DNA of 64,000 nt from NCBI GenBank assembly GCA_017647795.1, contig JAGCJX010000029.1:62001-126000 (forward strand). The letters are read 5' to 3'. Below the pieces are notes generated by a model. It did no database searches, had not been told where the DNA came from, and saw only the letters and a program-made list of their open reading frames with translations. Origin of the DNA: Bacteroidales bacterium. Lineage in GTDB: Bacteria; Bacteroidota; Bacteroidia; Bacteroidales; UBA932. The position numbers and the translations under genes were made by a program. This document shows positions 16,530-24,791 of the stretch, piece by piece; the first letter of the stretch is position 1; the number at the start of each line of letters is the position of its first letter.

Positions 16530-17774
16530 TTACATTCCCATATATTGCTGTTGTTCAGCACTTAAGCAATCTATCTCAATGCCCCAGAATGCCAAACGAC
16601 GGGATGCCACGGCAAGATCCACCTCTCTGGGCACCGGAATTACCTTTCTATCAGCATTTTTCAGCTCATCCTTGTGGGCAACCAGGTAGGCAGCGCTCAA
16701 AGCTTGAATTGCAAAGCTCATGTCCATGATTTCGGCCGGGTGACCGTCTCCACAAGCCAGGTTCACCAATTTTCCTTCGCCCAAAATGTAAATGGTACGA
16801 CCGTCTGCCAAACGGAAACCTTCAATGTTCTTGCGGGCTTCGAACACCGATGCTGCGATCTTGCGCAAACCAGCCACATCCACTTCCACATCAAAGTGAC
16901 CAGCGTTGCAGCAGATGGCTCCGTCTTTCATCTTCTCGAAATGGCGTACGCCCACCACGTCGTTGCAACCGGTTACAGTCACAAACACATCGCCCAGGGG
17001 GGCCGCTTGGTCCATTGTCATCACAGCGAAACCGTCCATCACCGCTTCCATGGCACGCACCGGATCCACTTCGGTCACGATGACAGAAGCACCGAGGCCT
17101 TTCGCACGCATGGCCACACCTTTGCCACACCAGCCATAACCGGCTACGACCACGGTCTTGCCGGCCACAATGAGATTGGTGGTGCGGTTGATGCCATCCC
17201 AAACCGATTGACCGGTACCGTAACGGTTGTCAAACAAGTGTTTGCAATCCGCATCGTTCACGGTAATCATCGGGAAACGGAGGGTACCCAGGCGTTCCAT
17301 CGTATGCAAACGGTGGATACCGGTCGTTGTTTCTTCGCAACCGCCAATCACTCGGTCCAGCAATTCAGGGTAACGGGTGTGGATGAGGTTCACCAAGTCG
17401 CCACCGTCATCGATGATGAGGTCCGGTCCGATTTCGATTACGCGGGTCAAATGGCGATCGTATTCTTCGGGGGTTGCATTGTACCAGGCAAAGACGTTCA
17501 GACCGTCGTGAACCAATGCTGCCGCCACGTCATCTTGGGTCGACAGGGCATTGCTACCCGTCACATACATTTCCGCACCCCCGGCCGCCAAAACCTTGCA
17601 CAAATACGCAGTTTTTGCTTCCAAGTGTACCGACAAGGCAATTTTCAAACCTTGGAACGGCAATTCACGACGGAAATTTTCTTCGATGCCACGCAAGATG
17701 TCCATGTGACCGATTACCCAATCGATCTTCATTTTTCCACTTTCCCACAATTCGGGATTTCTAATTTCACTCAT
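16530..17774 (-). CDS. ahcY: adenosylhomocysteinase
   Basis: 414-aa NAD-dependent enzyme hydrolysing S-adenosylhomocysteine to adenosine and homocysteine. Signatures: DDGGDLVNLIHTRYP, GCEETTTGIHRL, NDADCKHLFDNRYGTGQS, the Rossmann motif VAGYGWCGKGVAMRAKGLGA, and HFDVEVDV. At about 414 aa it lacks the ~40-residue insertion of most bacterial enzymes and so resembles the shorter archaeal/Thermotoga subgroup. It ends MGM instead of the usual KxxxYRY C-terminus, which also fits that subgroup. Divergent from the GH109-like gene. Confidence 0.92.
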   Translation of the reverse strand: MSEIRNPELWESGKMKIDWVIGHMDILRGIEENFRRELPFQGLKIALSVHLEAKTAYLCKVLAAGGAEMYVTGSNALSTQDDVAAALVHDGLNVFAWYNATPEEYDRHLTRVIEIGPDLIIDDGGDLVNLIHTRYPELLDRVIGGCEETTTGIHRLHTMERLGTLRFPMITVNDADCKHLFDNRYGTGQSVWDGINRTTNLIVAGKTVVVAGYGWCGKGVAMRAKGLGASVIVTEVDPVRAMEAVMDGFAVMTMDQAAPLGDVFVTVTGCNDVVGVRHFEKMKDGAICCNAGHFDVEVDVAGLRKIAASVFEARKNIEGFRLADGRTIYILGEGKLVNLACGDGHPAEIMDMSFAIQALSAAYLVAHKDELKNADRKVIPVPREVDLAVASRRLAFWGIEIDCLSAEQQQYMGM

Positions 17775-17811
17775 GTTATATCGTTTTTTACTCTATTTCA
17801 GAATTTTGTCG

Positions 17812-17819
17812 CAAAATTA
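17812..17819 (-). promoter_or_regulatory. -7 promoter box of ahcY
   Basis: Minus-strand TAATTTTG (TANNTTTG) 37 nt upstream of the ahcY ATG. No good -33 TTG. It shares the intergenic region with the divergent promoter at 17827-17857. Confidence 0.4.
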
Positions 17820-17826
17820 ACTATTC

Positions 17827-17857
17827 TTTGCGAAAACGAAACACTTTCCTAACTTTG
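17827..17857 (+). promoter_or_regulatory. promoter of the glycan cluster
   Basis: TTTG at 17827-17830, exactly 19 nt, then TAACTTTG at 17850-17857: a full match to the Bacteroides promoter consensus. It lies 34 nt before the ATG at 17892. Confidence 0.75.
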
Positions 17858-17891
17858 TGTGTTCAACACGACAATAAATTTACAAGATACT

Positions 17892-19286
17892 ATGAAAAGA
17901 CTGAACCGAATCATTACTGTTTTTTGTGCAGCCATCCTCCTGTTTACCGCCTGCACCACCCAAAAATCTTACATGATTGAAGTTCCCGTTCCGGAACGCG
18001 AACCCGGCCAAACCGATGTGGTCGGCCTCGTGACCGAAAAACTGGAAACCGTCCGCGTCGGCTTCATCGGCCTGGGTATGCGTGGACCGGGTGCTGTGGA
18101 ACGTTTCACCTACATCCCGGGGACCGAAGTTGTAGCCCTCTGCGACATCGTTCCGGAACGTGTGGAAGCCTGCCAAGAAATTCTCCGTCGCCGGAATTTG
18201 CCCGAGGCAGCTGCCTACAGCGGTAGCGAAGATGCATGGAAAGCCCTCTGCGAACGCGATGACATTGATTTGGTGTACATCGTCACCGACTGGAAAAATC
18301 ACGCTCAAATGGGCGTTTATGCCATGGAACACGGCAAACACGTGGCCATTGAAGTACCGGCAGCCATGACAATGGACGAAATCTGGGCCTTGATCAATAC
18401 CGCTGAAAAGACCCGCAAACACTGCATGCAACTCGAAAACTGTGTCTATGACTTCTTTGAATTGACCACGTTGAACATGGCACAACAAGGTCTCTTTGGA
18501 GAAGTGCTCCACGTGGAAGGTTCGTACATCCACAACCTCGAAGATTTCTGGCCTTATTACTACAACAACTGGCGCATGGACTACAACCGCACCCATCGCG
18601 GTGACGTCTATCCGACCCACGGCATGGGCCCGGCTTGCCAACTGCTCGACATCCACCGCGGCGACCGCATGAAATACCTGGTTGCAATGGACACCAAGGC
18701 GGTGAACGGACCGGCCTACATTGAGCGCACTACCGGTGAAAAGGTTACCGACTTCAAAAATGGAGACCACACCCTCACCCTCATCCGCACCGAAAAAGAA
18801 AAAACCATCCACATCCAACACAACGTCATGACCCCGCGTCCCTACAGCCGGATGTACCAATTGACCGGAACCGATGGTTTTGCAAACAAATACCCGGTAC
18901 AACAATACTGCCTGCGTCCGACCCAAGTAGCCGCAGATGAAGTTCCGGACCACGAAAACCTCAACGCCCACGGAGCCGTTTCCAAAGAAGTACGGGAAGC
19001 GTTGATGTTGAAATACAAACACCCCATCCACCAAGAATTGGAAGAAATCGCCAAGAAAGTGGGCGGACACGGTGGTATGGACTTCATCATGGACTACCGT
19101 TTGGTCTACTGCTTGCAAAACGGTCTGCCGTTGGATATGGACGTGTACGACTTGGCAGAATGGTGCTGCCTGCCCGAACTGACAGCCCTCTCCATTGAAA
19201 ACAATTCTGCACCGGTAGCCATTCCGGACTTCACCCGCGGCGCTTGGAACAAGATCCAAGGTTATCGCCACGCTTTTGCAGAATAA
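17892..19286 (+). CDS. Gfo/Idh/MocA-family oxidoreductase, GH109-like lipoprotein
   Basis: 464-aa protein with a lipoprotein signal (MKRLNRIITV... LLFTAC). A Rossmann NAD-binding domain begins at GFIGLGMRGPGAVERF (residues 57-72) and the second domain carries EVPAAMTMDEIW, ENCVYDFFE and PTHGMGPACQLLDIHRGDR. These signatures match GH109, NAD-dependent alpha-N-acetylgalactosaminidases. Start is the ATG after the promoter; an upstream in-frame start would add residues before the signal peptide. It is followed by an N-acetylhexosamine kinase-like gene and GH92, suiting host O- and N-glycan use. GH109 activity is inferred. Confidence 0.82.
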   Translation: MKRLNRIITVFCAAILLFTACTTQKSYMIEVPVPEREPGQTDVVGLVTEKLETVRVGFIGLGMRGPGAVERFTYIPGTEVVALCDIVPERVEACQEILRRRNLPEAAAYSGSEDAWKALCERDDIDLVYIVTDWKNHAQMGVYAMEHGKHVAIEVPAAMTMDEIWALINTAEKTRKHCMQLENCVYDFFELTTLNMAQQGLFGEVLHVEGSYIHNLEDFWPYYYNNWRMDYNRTHRGDVYPTHGMGPACQLLDIHRGDRMKYLVAMDTKAVNGPAYIERTTGEKVTDFKNGDHTLTLIRTEKEKTIHIQHNVMTPRPYSRMYQLTGTDGFANKYPVQQYCLRPTQVAADEVPDHENLNAHGAVSKEVREALMLKYKHPIHQELEEIAKKVGGHGGMDFIMDYRLVYCLQNGLPLDMDVYDLAEWCCLPELTALSIENNSAPVAIPDFTRGAWNKIQGYRHAFAE

Positions 19287-19313
19287 CCCCAGGCCCATTT
19301 CAGACCCAGACGT

Positions 19314-20405
19314 ATGAAAGCACTGCACAACCTGGTTTCGCACTTCCAACTGCAAGGAACCCCTCAACAGCCGGAGCCGCTTGGCTCCGGTCTGATCAAC
19401 GATAGTTACCTCGTCCGTACCGTGGAGGCCGATGCTCCGGATTACGTCCTGCAACGCATCAACCACGCTATCTTTCAGGACGTGGATTTGTTGCAACACA
19501 ACATCCGCTGCGTGACCGAACACATCCGCCGCCAATTGAAAGCGGCCGGCACGCCGGACCTGGACCGTCGCGTACTGCGCTTCATCCCCGCTGAGACCGG
19601 CAAAGACTACTGGTTCGACGGGACCTCTTACTGGCGCATGATGGTCTTTGTCAAAGACTCCTTTACCCACCAGGCGGTGACCCCCACCTCCTCCCGCAAC
19701 GCCGGTCTGGCCTTTGGCCAATTCCAGGCTCAGCTCGCAGACCTGCCGGAGACCTTGGGAGAAACCATCCCTAACTTCCACAACATGGAATTCCGTCTCC
19801 AACAACTCGACGAAGCGGTGGCGGCCGATGCCGTAGGACGGGTTGCCGGAGTACAAGACCTGTTGGAAGCGGTGGCCCAACGCCGAGAAACCATGTGCCA
19901 AGCCGAACGGCTTTACCGAGAAGGAAAATTGCCCAAACGCATCTGTCACTGCGATACGAAAGTCAACAACATGCTCTTTGACGCAGATGACAACATCCTT
20001 TGCGTCATCGACCTGGACACCGTGATGCCGAGTTTCATCTTCTCGGACTTCGGGGACTTCCTGCGCACCGGTGCGAACCCCGTCGCAGAAGACGAACCGG
20101 ATCTCAACCGGATTGACTTTGACTTGGCCATTTTTGAGGCCTTTACCGAAGGCTATCTGCAAAGTGCCCGTTCGTTCCTCACCCCGCTGGAGATCGAATT
20201 GCTCCCCTATGCTGCCGAACTCTTCCCGTACATGCAGTTTGTCCGTTTCTTGACAGACTGGATCAACGGAGACACGTACTACAAAATCCAATACCCCGAA
20301 CACAACCTCGTGCGCTCCCGGGCTCAGTTGCAACTGCTCACCCGCGTCGAGGCATGTGGAGACAAGATGAAGAGCATCATCCGAACCCTACTTTCGAAAC
20401 AATAA
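19314..20405 (+). CDS. aminoglycoside-phosphotransferase-fold sugar kinase, NahK-like
   Basis: 363-aa cytoplasmic kinase. The phosphotransferase catalytic loop is HCDTKVNNMLF (His212, Asp214, Asn218) and the metal-binding motif is VIDLDT with Asp233 and Asp235. N-terminal GSGLINDSYLV and YVLQRIN are typical of N-acetylhexosamine 1-kinase (NahK), which phosphorylates GlcNAc/GalNAc at C1 in the lacto-N-biose/galacto-N-biose pathway. No GNB phosphorylase is nearby. Its place between a GH109-like enzyme and GH92 supports a role in salvaging hexosamines from host glycans. Confidence 0.78.
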   Translation: MKALHNLVSHFQLQGTPQQPEPLGSGLINDSYLVRTVEADAPDYVLQRINHAIFQDVDLLQHNIRCVTEHIRRQLKAAGTPDLDRRVLRFIPAETGKDYWFDGTSYWRMMVFVKDSFTHQAVTPTSSRNAGLAFGQFQAQLADLPETLGETIPNFHNMEFRLQQLDEAVAADAVGRVAGVQDLLEAVAQRRETMCQAERLYREGKLPKRICHCDTKVNNMLFDADDNILCVIDLDTVMPSFIFSDFGDFLRTGANPVAEDEPDLNRIDFDLAIFEAFTEGYLQSARSFLTPLEIELLPYAAELFPYMQFVRFLTDWINGDTYYKIQYPEHNLVRSRAQLQLLTRVEACGDKMKSIIRTLLSKQ

Positions 20406-20417
20406 CCCTTACTACGC

Positions 20418-23384
20418 ATGAAATACACCCGCTTCGCCGTTATTTTGACCGCCCTGTGTCTGTCCATCGGTCTCTTTGCCCAAAAGAAAACCGATTATGC
20501 AAAATACGTCAACCCCTTGGTCGGTACTGACTTCCACGGCCACACCTATCCGGGAGCCGTCGCTCCCTTCGGCATGGTCCAACTCAGCCCCGATACCCGT
20601 TTGACCGGCTGGGACGGCTGCTCGGCCTACCACTATTCCGACACCTTGGTTTATGGATTCAGCCACACCCACCTCAGCGGTACCGGCTGCTCCGACTACG
20701 GCGACATCCTGTTGATGCCCGTGACAGGCTACCAAGAGGCTGAAATCCGCAACGACCGTTACCGTTCGGCCTTCCGCCACGAGACAGAAACGGCCTCTCC
20801 GGGGTATTACAGCGTCTTTTTGGACGACTACCAAATTCTGGTGGAACTCACTGCCGGTCCCCGCACCGGTCTGCACCGCTATACTTTTGAAAAAGGTGCC
20901 ACCCCGCAAGTGGTGTTGGACCTGATCCACCGCGACGAACTCCTGGATAGCGAGTTGAAGGTCCTCGACGACCACACAGTCCAAGGTATGCGCCGCTCCA
21001 AAGCCTGGTCCGAAGACCAACCGATCTACTTCCACTTGGAATTCTCCCGTCCGATTGTCGCACAACGCTACAATGCAGACAGTACCCAAGTCATCTTTGA
21101 ATTTGCACCCCTCAAACGCAAAAACATCCTCGTTGCGAAAGTCGGCATCTCCAACCACACCTGCGAGAATGCCCGTACCAACTTGTATGCAGAACTTCCT
21201 AAGGCCAAGTCCTTTGACTTTGACGGTATCCACAAAAAGACCCGCACAGCCTGGAACGAATACCTCGGTAAGATTGAAGTCGGCTACCATCCGCAAGCCA
21301 CCGCCTCGGCCGAGCGCGACTCCCTGGAACAAGAATACCTGCGTACGTTCTATACCGCTTTGTACCATACCGCGGTGAGTCCGAACCTCTACTCCGATGC
21401 CGGCACCCCGGACGAATACACGGTATTCTCTCTTTGGGACACCTTCCGCGCCCTGCACCCGCTCTTCGCCTTGATCGAACGCGAACGTACCGAGGATTTC
21501 ATGGATACCTTCCTAATCGTGTACGACCAACTTGGAAAACTCCCGATGTGGGAACTTTCCCGCTACGAAACCGACTGTATGATTGGTTACAACTCCGTCT
21601 CTGTCATTGCAGATGCTTTGGCCAAAGGCATCACCGACTTTGATGTGGAACGGATGTTCGAGGCCATGATTGCCAACTCCCACGAGAAAGAGTACGGCAT
21701 CGATGTCTTCCACCAAAACGGCCTTGTGCTGGGTGAGTTGGAACACGAATCGGTTTCCAAAACCTTGGAATACGCCTACGATGACTGGTGCATCGCCCAA
21801 ACTGCCTTGTACCTGTACAACACCACCGGCGATGAAAAATACCAAGACTACTACCGGGAATACATGGGTTATGCCCAATTCTACCAAAACGTCTTTGATC
21901 CGAGTACCGGTTTCATGCGTGCCCGCCAGGATGGACGTTGGATGACCCCGTTCCGCCCGGCCGAAGTTAACAACCACTACACCGAGGCTAACTCGTGGCA
22001 ATACAGTTTCTTTGTCCCGCACGATATGAGCGGACACATCCGTTTGCTGGGAGGAGACCAAGCCTATTGTGAAAAGTTGGACCAACTCTTCACAGCCAAC
22101 AGCCGCACCGTCGGACGGACACAGGTGGACATCACCGGCCTCATCGGCCAGTATGCACACGGTAACGAACCGAGCCACAACTATGCTTACTTGTACACCT
22201 TTGCCGGCCAACCCTGGAAAACCCAAGCCCGCGTGCGTGAAATCCTGACAACCTTGTATGACTCGTCACCGGACGGACTCTGTGGCAACGAAGACTGTGG
22301 TCAAATGTCTGCCTGGTATGTGTTCAGTGCCATGGGCTTCTACCCCGTAACCCCGGGCTACAACCAATTTGTCTTGGGTGCTCCCCTGTTTGATTACGTG
22401 GTACTCCACCTGGAAAACGGCCGGGAATTCCGCATTGAAGCCAACCAAGCGGTCCAAGCTCCCTACGTACAAGGACTGAGCTTGAACGGCCAACCCCACA
22501 ACCGGATGTACCTGACCACCCAAGAGATTCTGAACGGTGGTGTATTCCGCTTTGAACTGGGAGAAACCCCGAACTACGAATTCGGCACCCGCACAGAGGA
22601 ACGTCCCCACACCGCCCTTGAAAGCAACCTCGTGGGCAACCCGTGGTTTGAAGTGGAGGTTCCGATGTTCGATGACCAAACCAACGTGTCCATCGGTTCG
22701 TACGATGCGGCCAACGAAATCTGGTATGCCATCATCGAAAACCGCGGTGCAGAACCGAAATACCAACGCTACACCGGACCGTTTGTGGTGAACCAAACCT
22801 GCATCCTTCGCGCCTATGCGGTGTCTCCGGGAGGAAAACGCAGTTTTGTTTCTGAAACCACGGTAACCAAACTCCGCAGCGACCGCAGCATCAACATCCT
22901 CTCGGAATACAACCCGCAGTACAACGCAGGGGGCGACCGGGGCTTGGTGGACGGCGTTCGTGGCCGGATCAACTGGCGCACCGGCGGTTGGCAAGGTTTC
23001 CAACGCACCGACTTCGAAGCCATTGTGGACATCGGTAGCGTACAACCCATCACGGCAATCACGGCTGGCTTCCTGCAAGACGTCCGTTCGTGGATATGGA
23101 TGCCGACCTACGTAGAATTTTACATTTCAGAAGATGGAGAACACTTTACCCCGCTGGGACGTTTCACCCACGAAGTATCCATCAAGGACTACGAAATCCA
23201 AGTGATGGACATCCATTGGGAAGCAACTTCGACCTGCGATGCTGCCACCCAAACCTGCAGCGAAGCCCCGAAAGGCCGCTACGTGAAGGTCTTTGCAAAG
23301 AACTACGGGGTGATTCCTGAATGGCACTTGGGTGCAGGCGGTCAGACCTTCATCTTCATCGACGAGATTGACATAAAAAATTAA
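20418..23384 (+). CDS. GH92 alpha-mannosidase with C-terminal F5/8-type domain
   Basis: 988-aa secreted enzyme. Signal peptide 1-21 (MKYTRFAVIL... GLFAQ). The GH92 N-terminal domain starts YVNPLVGTDFHGHTYPGA; the catalytic (alpha/alpha)6 part has the signature GNEDCGQMSAWYVFSAMGFYP near residue 625 with the Glu-Asp pair. The C-terminal ~150 residues (DFEAIVDIGSVQPITAITA, YVEFYISEDGEHFTPL) form a discoidin/F5-8 type C carbohydrate-binding domain. GH92 enzymes trim alpha-mannose from N-glycans with calcium and inversion. It ends the three-gene plus-strand cluster. Confidence 0.92.
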   Translation: MKYTRFAVILTALCLSIGLFAQKKTDYAKYVNPLVGTDFHGHTYPGAVAPFGMVQLSPDTRLTGWDGCSAYHYSDTLVYGFSHTHLSGTGCSDYGDILLMPVTGYQEAEIRNDRYRSAFRHETETASPGYYSVFLDDYQILVELTAGPRTGLHRYTFEKGATPQVVLDLIHRDELLDSELKVLDDHTVQGMRRSKAWSEDQPIYFHLEFSRPIVAQRYNADSTQVIFEFAPLKRKNILVAKVGISNHTCENARTNLYAELPKAKSFDFDGIHKKTRTAWNEYLGKIEVGYHPQATASAERDSLEQEYLRTFYTALYHTAVSPNLYSDAGTPDEYTVFSLWDTFRALHPLFALIERERTEDFMDTFLIVYDQLGKLPMWELSRYETDCMIGYNSVSVIADALAKGITDFDVERMFEAMIANSHEKEYGIDVFHQNGLVLGELEHESVSKTLEYAYDDWCIAQTALYLYNTTGDEKYQDYYREYMGYAQFYQNVFDPSTGFMRARQDGRWMTPFRPAEVNNHYTEANSWQYSFFVPHDMSGHIRLLGGDQAYCEKLDQLFTANSRTVGRTQVDITGLIGQYAHGNEPSHNYAYLYTFAGQPWKTQARVREILTTLYDSSPDGLCGNEDCGQMSAWYVFSAMGFYPVTPGYNQFVLGAPLFDYVVLHLENGREFRIEANQAVQAPYVQGLSLNGQPHNRMYLTTQEILNGGVFRFELGETPNYEFGTRTEERPHTALESNLVGNPWFEVEVPMFDDQTNVSIGSYDAANEIWYAIIENRGAEPKYQRYTGPFVVNQTCILRAYAVSPGGKRSFVSETTVTKLRSDRSINILSEYNPQYNAGGDRGLVDGVRGRINWRTGGWQGFQRTDFEAIVDIGSVQPITAITAGFLQDVRSWIWMPTYVEFYISEDGEHFTPLGRFTHEVSIKDYEIQVMDIHWEATSTCDAATQTCSEAPKGRYVKVFAKNYGVIPEWHLGAGGQTFIFIDEIDIKN

Positions 23385-23391
23385 AAAAATA

Positions 23392-23422
23392 TTTGCGATT
23401 TCAGCGAAAGACTGTACCTTTG
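23392..23422 (+). promoter_or_regulatory. promoter of tRNA-Lys
   Basis: TTTG at 23392-23395, 19 nt, TACCTTTG at 23415-23422. A near-ideal consensus, 17 nt before the mature tRNA. Confidence 0.75.
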
Positions 23423-23439
23423 TCGTCTCAAATAAGGAT

Positions 23440-23512
23440 GCTTCCTTAGCTCAGCTGGTAGAGCACGACACTCTTACTGTTGGGGTCCAGGGTTCGAGCC
23501 CCTGAGGGAGCA
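23440..23512 (+). tRNA. tRNA-Lys (anticodon CTT)
   Basis: 73-nt cloverleaf: acceptor GCTTCCT/AGGGAGC (one G-T pair), D stem GCTC/GAGC with loop AGCTGGTA, anticodon stem CGACA/TGTTG with loop CTCTTAC (anticodon CTT at 23473-23475), T arm CAGGG-TTCGAGC-CCCTG, discriminator A. The CCA end is not encoded. It has its own promoter and terminator. Confidence 0.95.
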
Positions 23513-23517
23513 CAGAA

Positions 23518-23550
23518 AACGGCTTCACAGACACCTGTGAGGCCGTTTTT
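23518..23550 (+). terminator. terminator of tRNA-Lys
   Basis: Stem AACGGCTTCACAG / CTGTGAGGCCGTT with loop ACAC and one G-T pair, followed by a T run. The palindrome array begins only 5 nt further on. Confidence 0.9.
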
Positions 23551-23554
23551 ATTG

Positions 23555-24554
23555 TTTTCTGTGGACAGGGGCCTTGTTAGGCGGCGGCTATCCATGGATC
23601 TGGCGGTTTACGTGGACGGTGGTCTCGTTAGGCGGCCGGTATCCATAAATCAGGCGATTTTCGTGGATGGGGCCCATGTTAGGCGGCCGGTATCCATAAA
23701 ACACCCGCCTTTCGTGGACAGAAGCATTGTTTGGCCGCGGCTATCCATAAATCAGGCGGTTTTCGTGGACATGAGCCTCGTTAGGCGGCCGATATCCATA
23801 AATCAGGCGATTTTTGTGGACGGTGGCCTCGTCAGGCGGCCGGTATCCATAAAACACCCGCCTTTTGTGGACAGGAGCCTTGTCTGGCGGCCGGCATCCA
23901 TAAATCAGGCTGTTTTTGTGGATAGAAGCCTCGTCTGGCGGCCGGTATCCATAAAACACCCGCCTTTCGTGGATAGGACTCGCAAATGACGGCGGCAATC
24001 CATAAATCAGGCCGTTTTCGTGGACGCAGGCCTCGGCAGGCGGTCGCTATCCATAAAACACCCGCCTTTCGTGGATGGGACTCGCAAATGACGGCGGCTA
24101 TCCATGGATCTGGCGGTTTACGTGGACGGTGGTCTCGTTAGGCGGTGGCTATCCATAAAACACCCGCCTTTCGTGGATGGACTCGCAAATGACGGCGGCA
24201 ATCCATGAATCAGGCGGTTTGCATGGATGAAAGCTTCGGAAGGCGGTCGCTATCCATAAAACACCCGCCTTTCGTGGACAGGACTCGCAAATGGCGGTGG
24301 CAATCCATGGATCTGGCGGTTTACGTGGACGAAGGCCTCGGCAGGCGGTCGCTATCCATAAAACACCCGCCTTTCGTGGATAGGACTCGCAAATGGCGGC
24401 CGCAATCCATGGATCTGGCGGTTTACGTGGACGAAGGCTTCGGTAGGCGGACGCTATCCATCAAACACCCGCCCTTCGTGGATAGGACTTGCAAATGGCG
24501 GCGGCAATCCATGAATCAGGAGGTTTGCGTGGACGAAGGCTTCGGTAGGCGGAC
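23555..24554. repeat. palindrome array 1: 19.5 units, 51-bp period, alternating orientation
   Basis: Each 26-nt unit runs from TCCAT to GTGGA. Unit starts are 23591, 23642, 23693, 23744, 23795, 23846, 23897, 23948, 23999, 24050, 24101, 24152, 24202, 24253, 24304, 24355, 24406, 24457 and 24508; only 24152-24202 is 50 bp, all other steps are 51. A right half-unit ends at 23565, where its left half would fall inside the tRNA terminator. Two core types occur: A (CACCCGCCT) and B (CAGGCGGT or CTGGCGGT). B is close to the reverse complement of A. From 23846 on they alternate strictly A-B. The 25-nt linkers nearly all contain a GGCGG-like block just before TCCAT. No cas gene and no unique spacers. 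Confidence 0.9.
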
Positions 24555-24564
24555 ACGGCGGGCT

Positions 24565-24715
24565 AGTGGTGATGACGGAGGAGGACTTTGTTCGCTTCGC
24601 TCTCTCCGGCCCCTCCCACCGTATCCTGCGTGGTCTAATCGACCACTTGTCTGCGGCGGGCCCCTCCCCCTACACGAGTCCGGGGGTGGACACGCCTCCT
24701 CCTGTCATCACCACT
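24565..24715. repeat. ~150-bp structured palindromic element
   Basis: Terminal inverted arms 24565-24584 (AGTGGTGATGACGGAGGAGG) and 24695-24715 pair along 20 bases with one bulged nucleotide. Inside is a further perfect hairpin GTGGTC-TAATC-GACCAC at 24630-24646 and GC-rich CCCCTCCC/GGGGGTGG blocks that can pair. A 28-nt stretch at its left end (24566-24593) recurs exactly at 26164-26191. It could be a miniature element end or encode a structured RNA; no coding function is supported. Confidence 0.75.
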
Positions 24716-24748
24716 GTCCCATGAATCAACCTCGCCAAGCGGCGACTA

Positions 24749-24774
24749 TCCATGAGATCGGATTCTTTTATGGA
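24749..24774. repeat. divergent single palindrome unit
   Basis: TCCATGAG...TTTTATGGA, again exactly 26 nt with TCCAT/ATGGA ends, but with a core unlike types A and B. It lies just past the 3' end of the transposase gene, preceded by a GGCGAC block as in the array linkers. Its stem is a perfect Watson-Crick match at the outer five bases. Confidence 0.7.
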
Positions 24775-24791
24775 TAAGTACCGATGCTTTT

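Noticed and set aside
23555-24554. CRISPR array
   Set aside because: The 26-nt repeats vary between units and alternate orientation, the 25-nt linkers are not unique but recur, and no cas gene lies in the window.
23480-24777. Repeat-rich protein-coding genes in the array
   Set aside because: The open frames exist on both strands, follow from the 51-bp period, begin inside the tRNA or mid-array and have no ribosome binding site or promoter.
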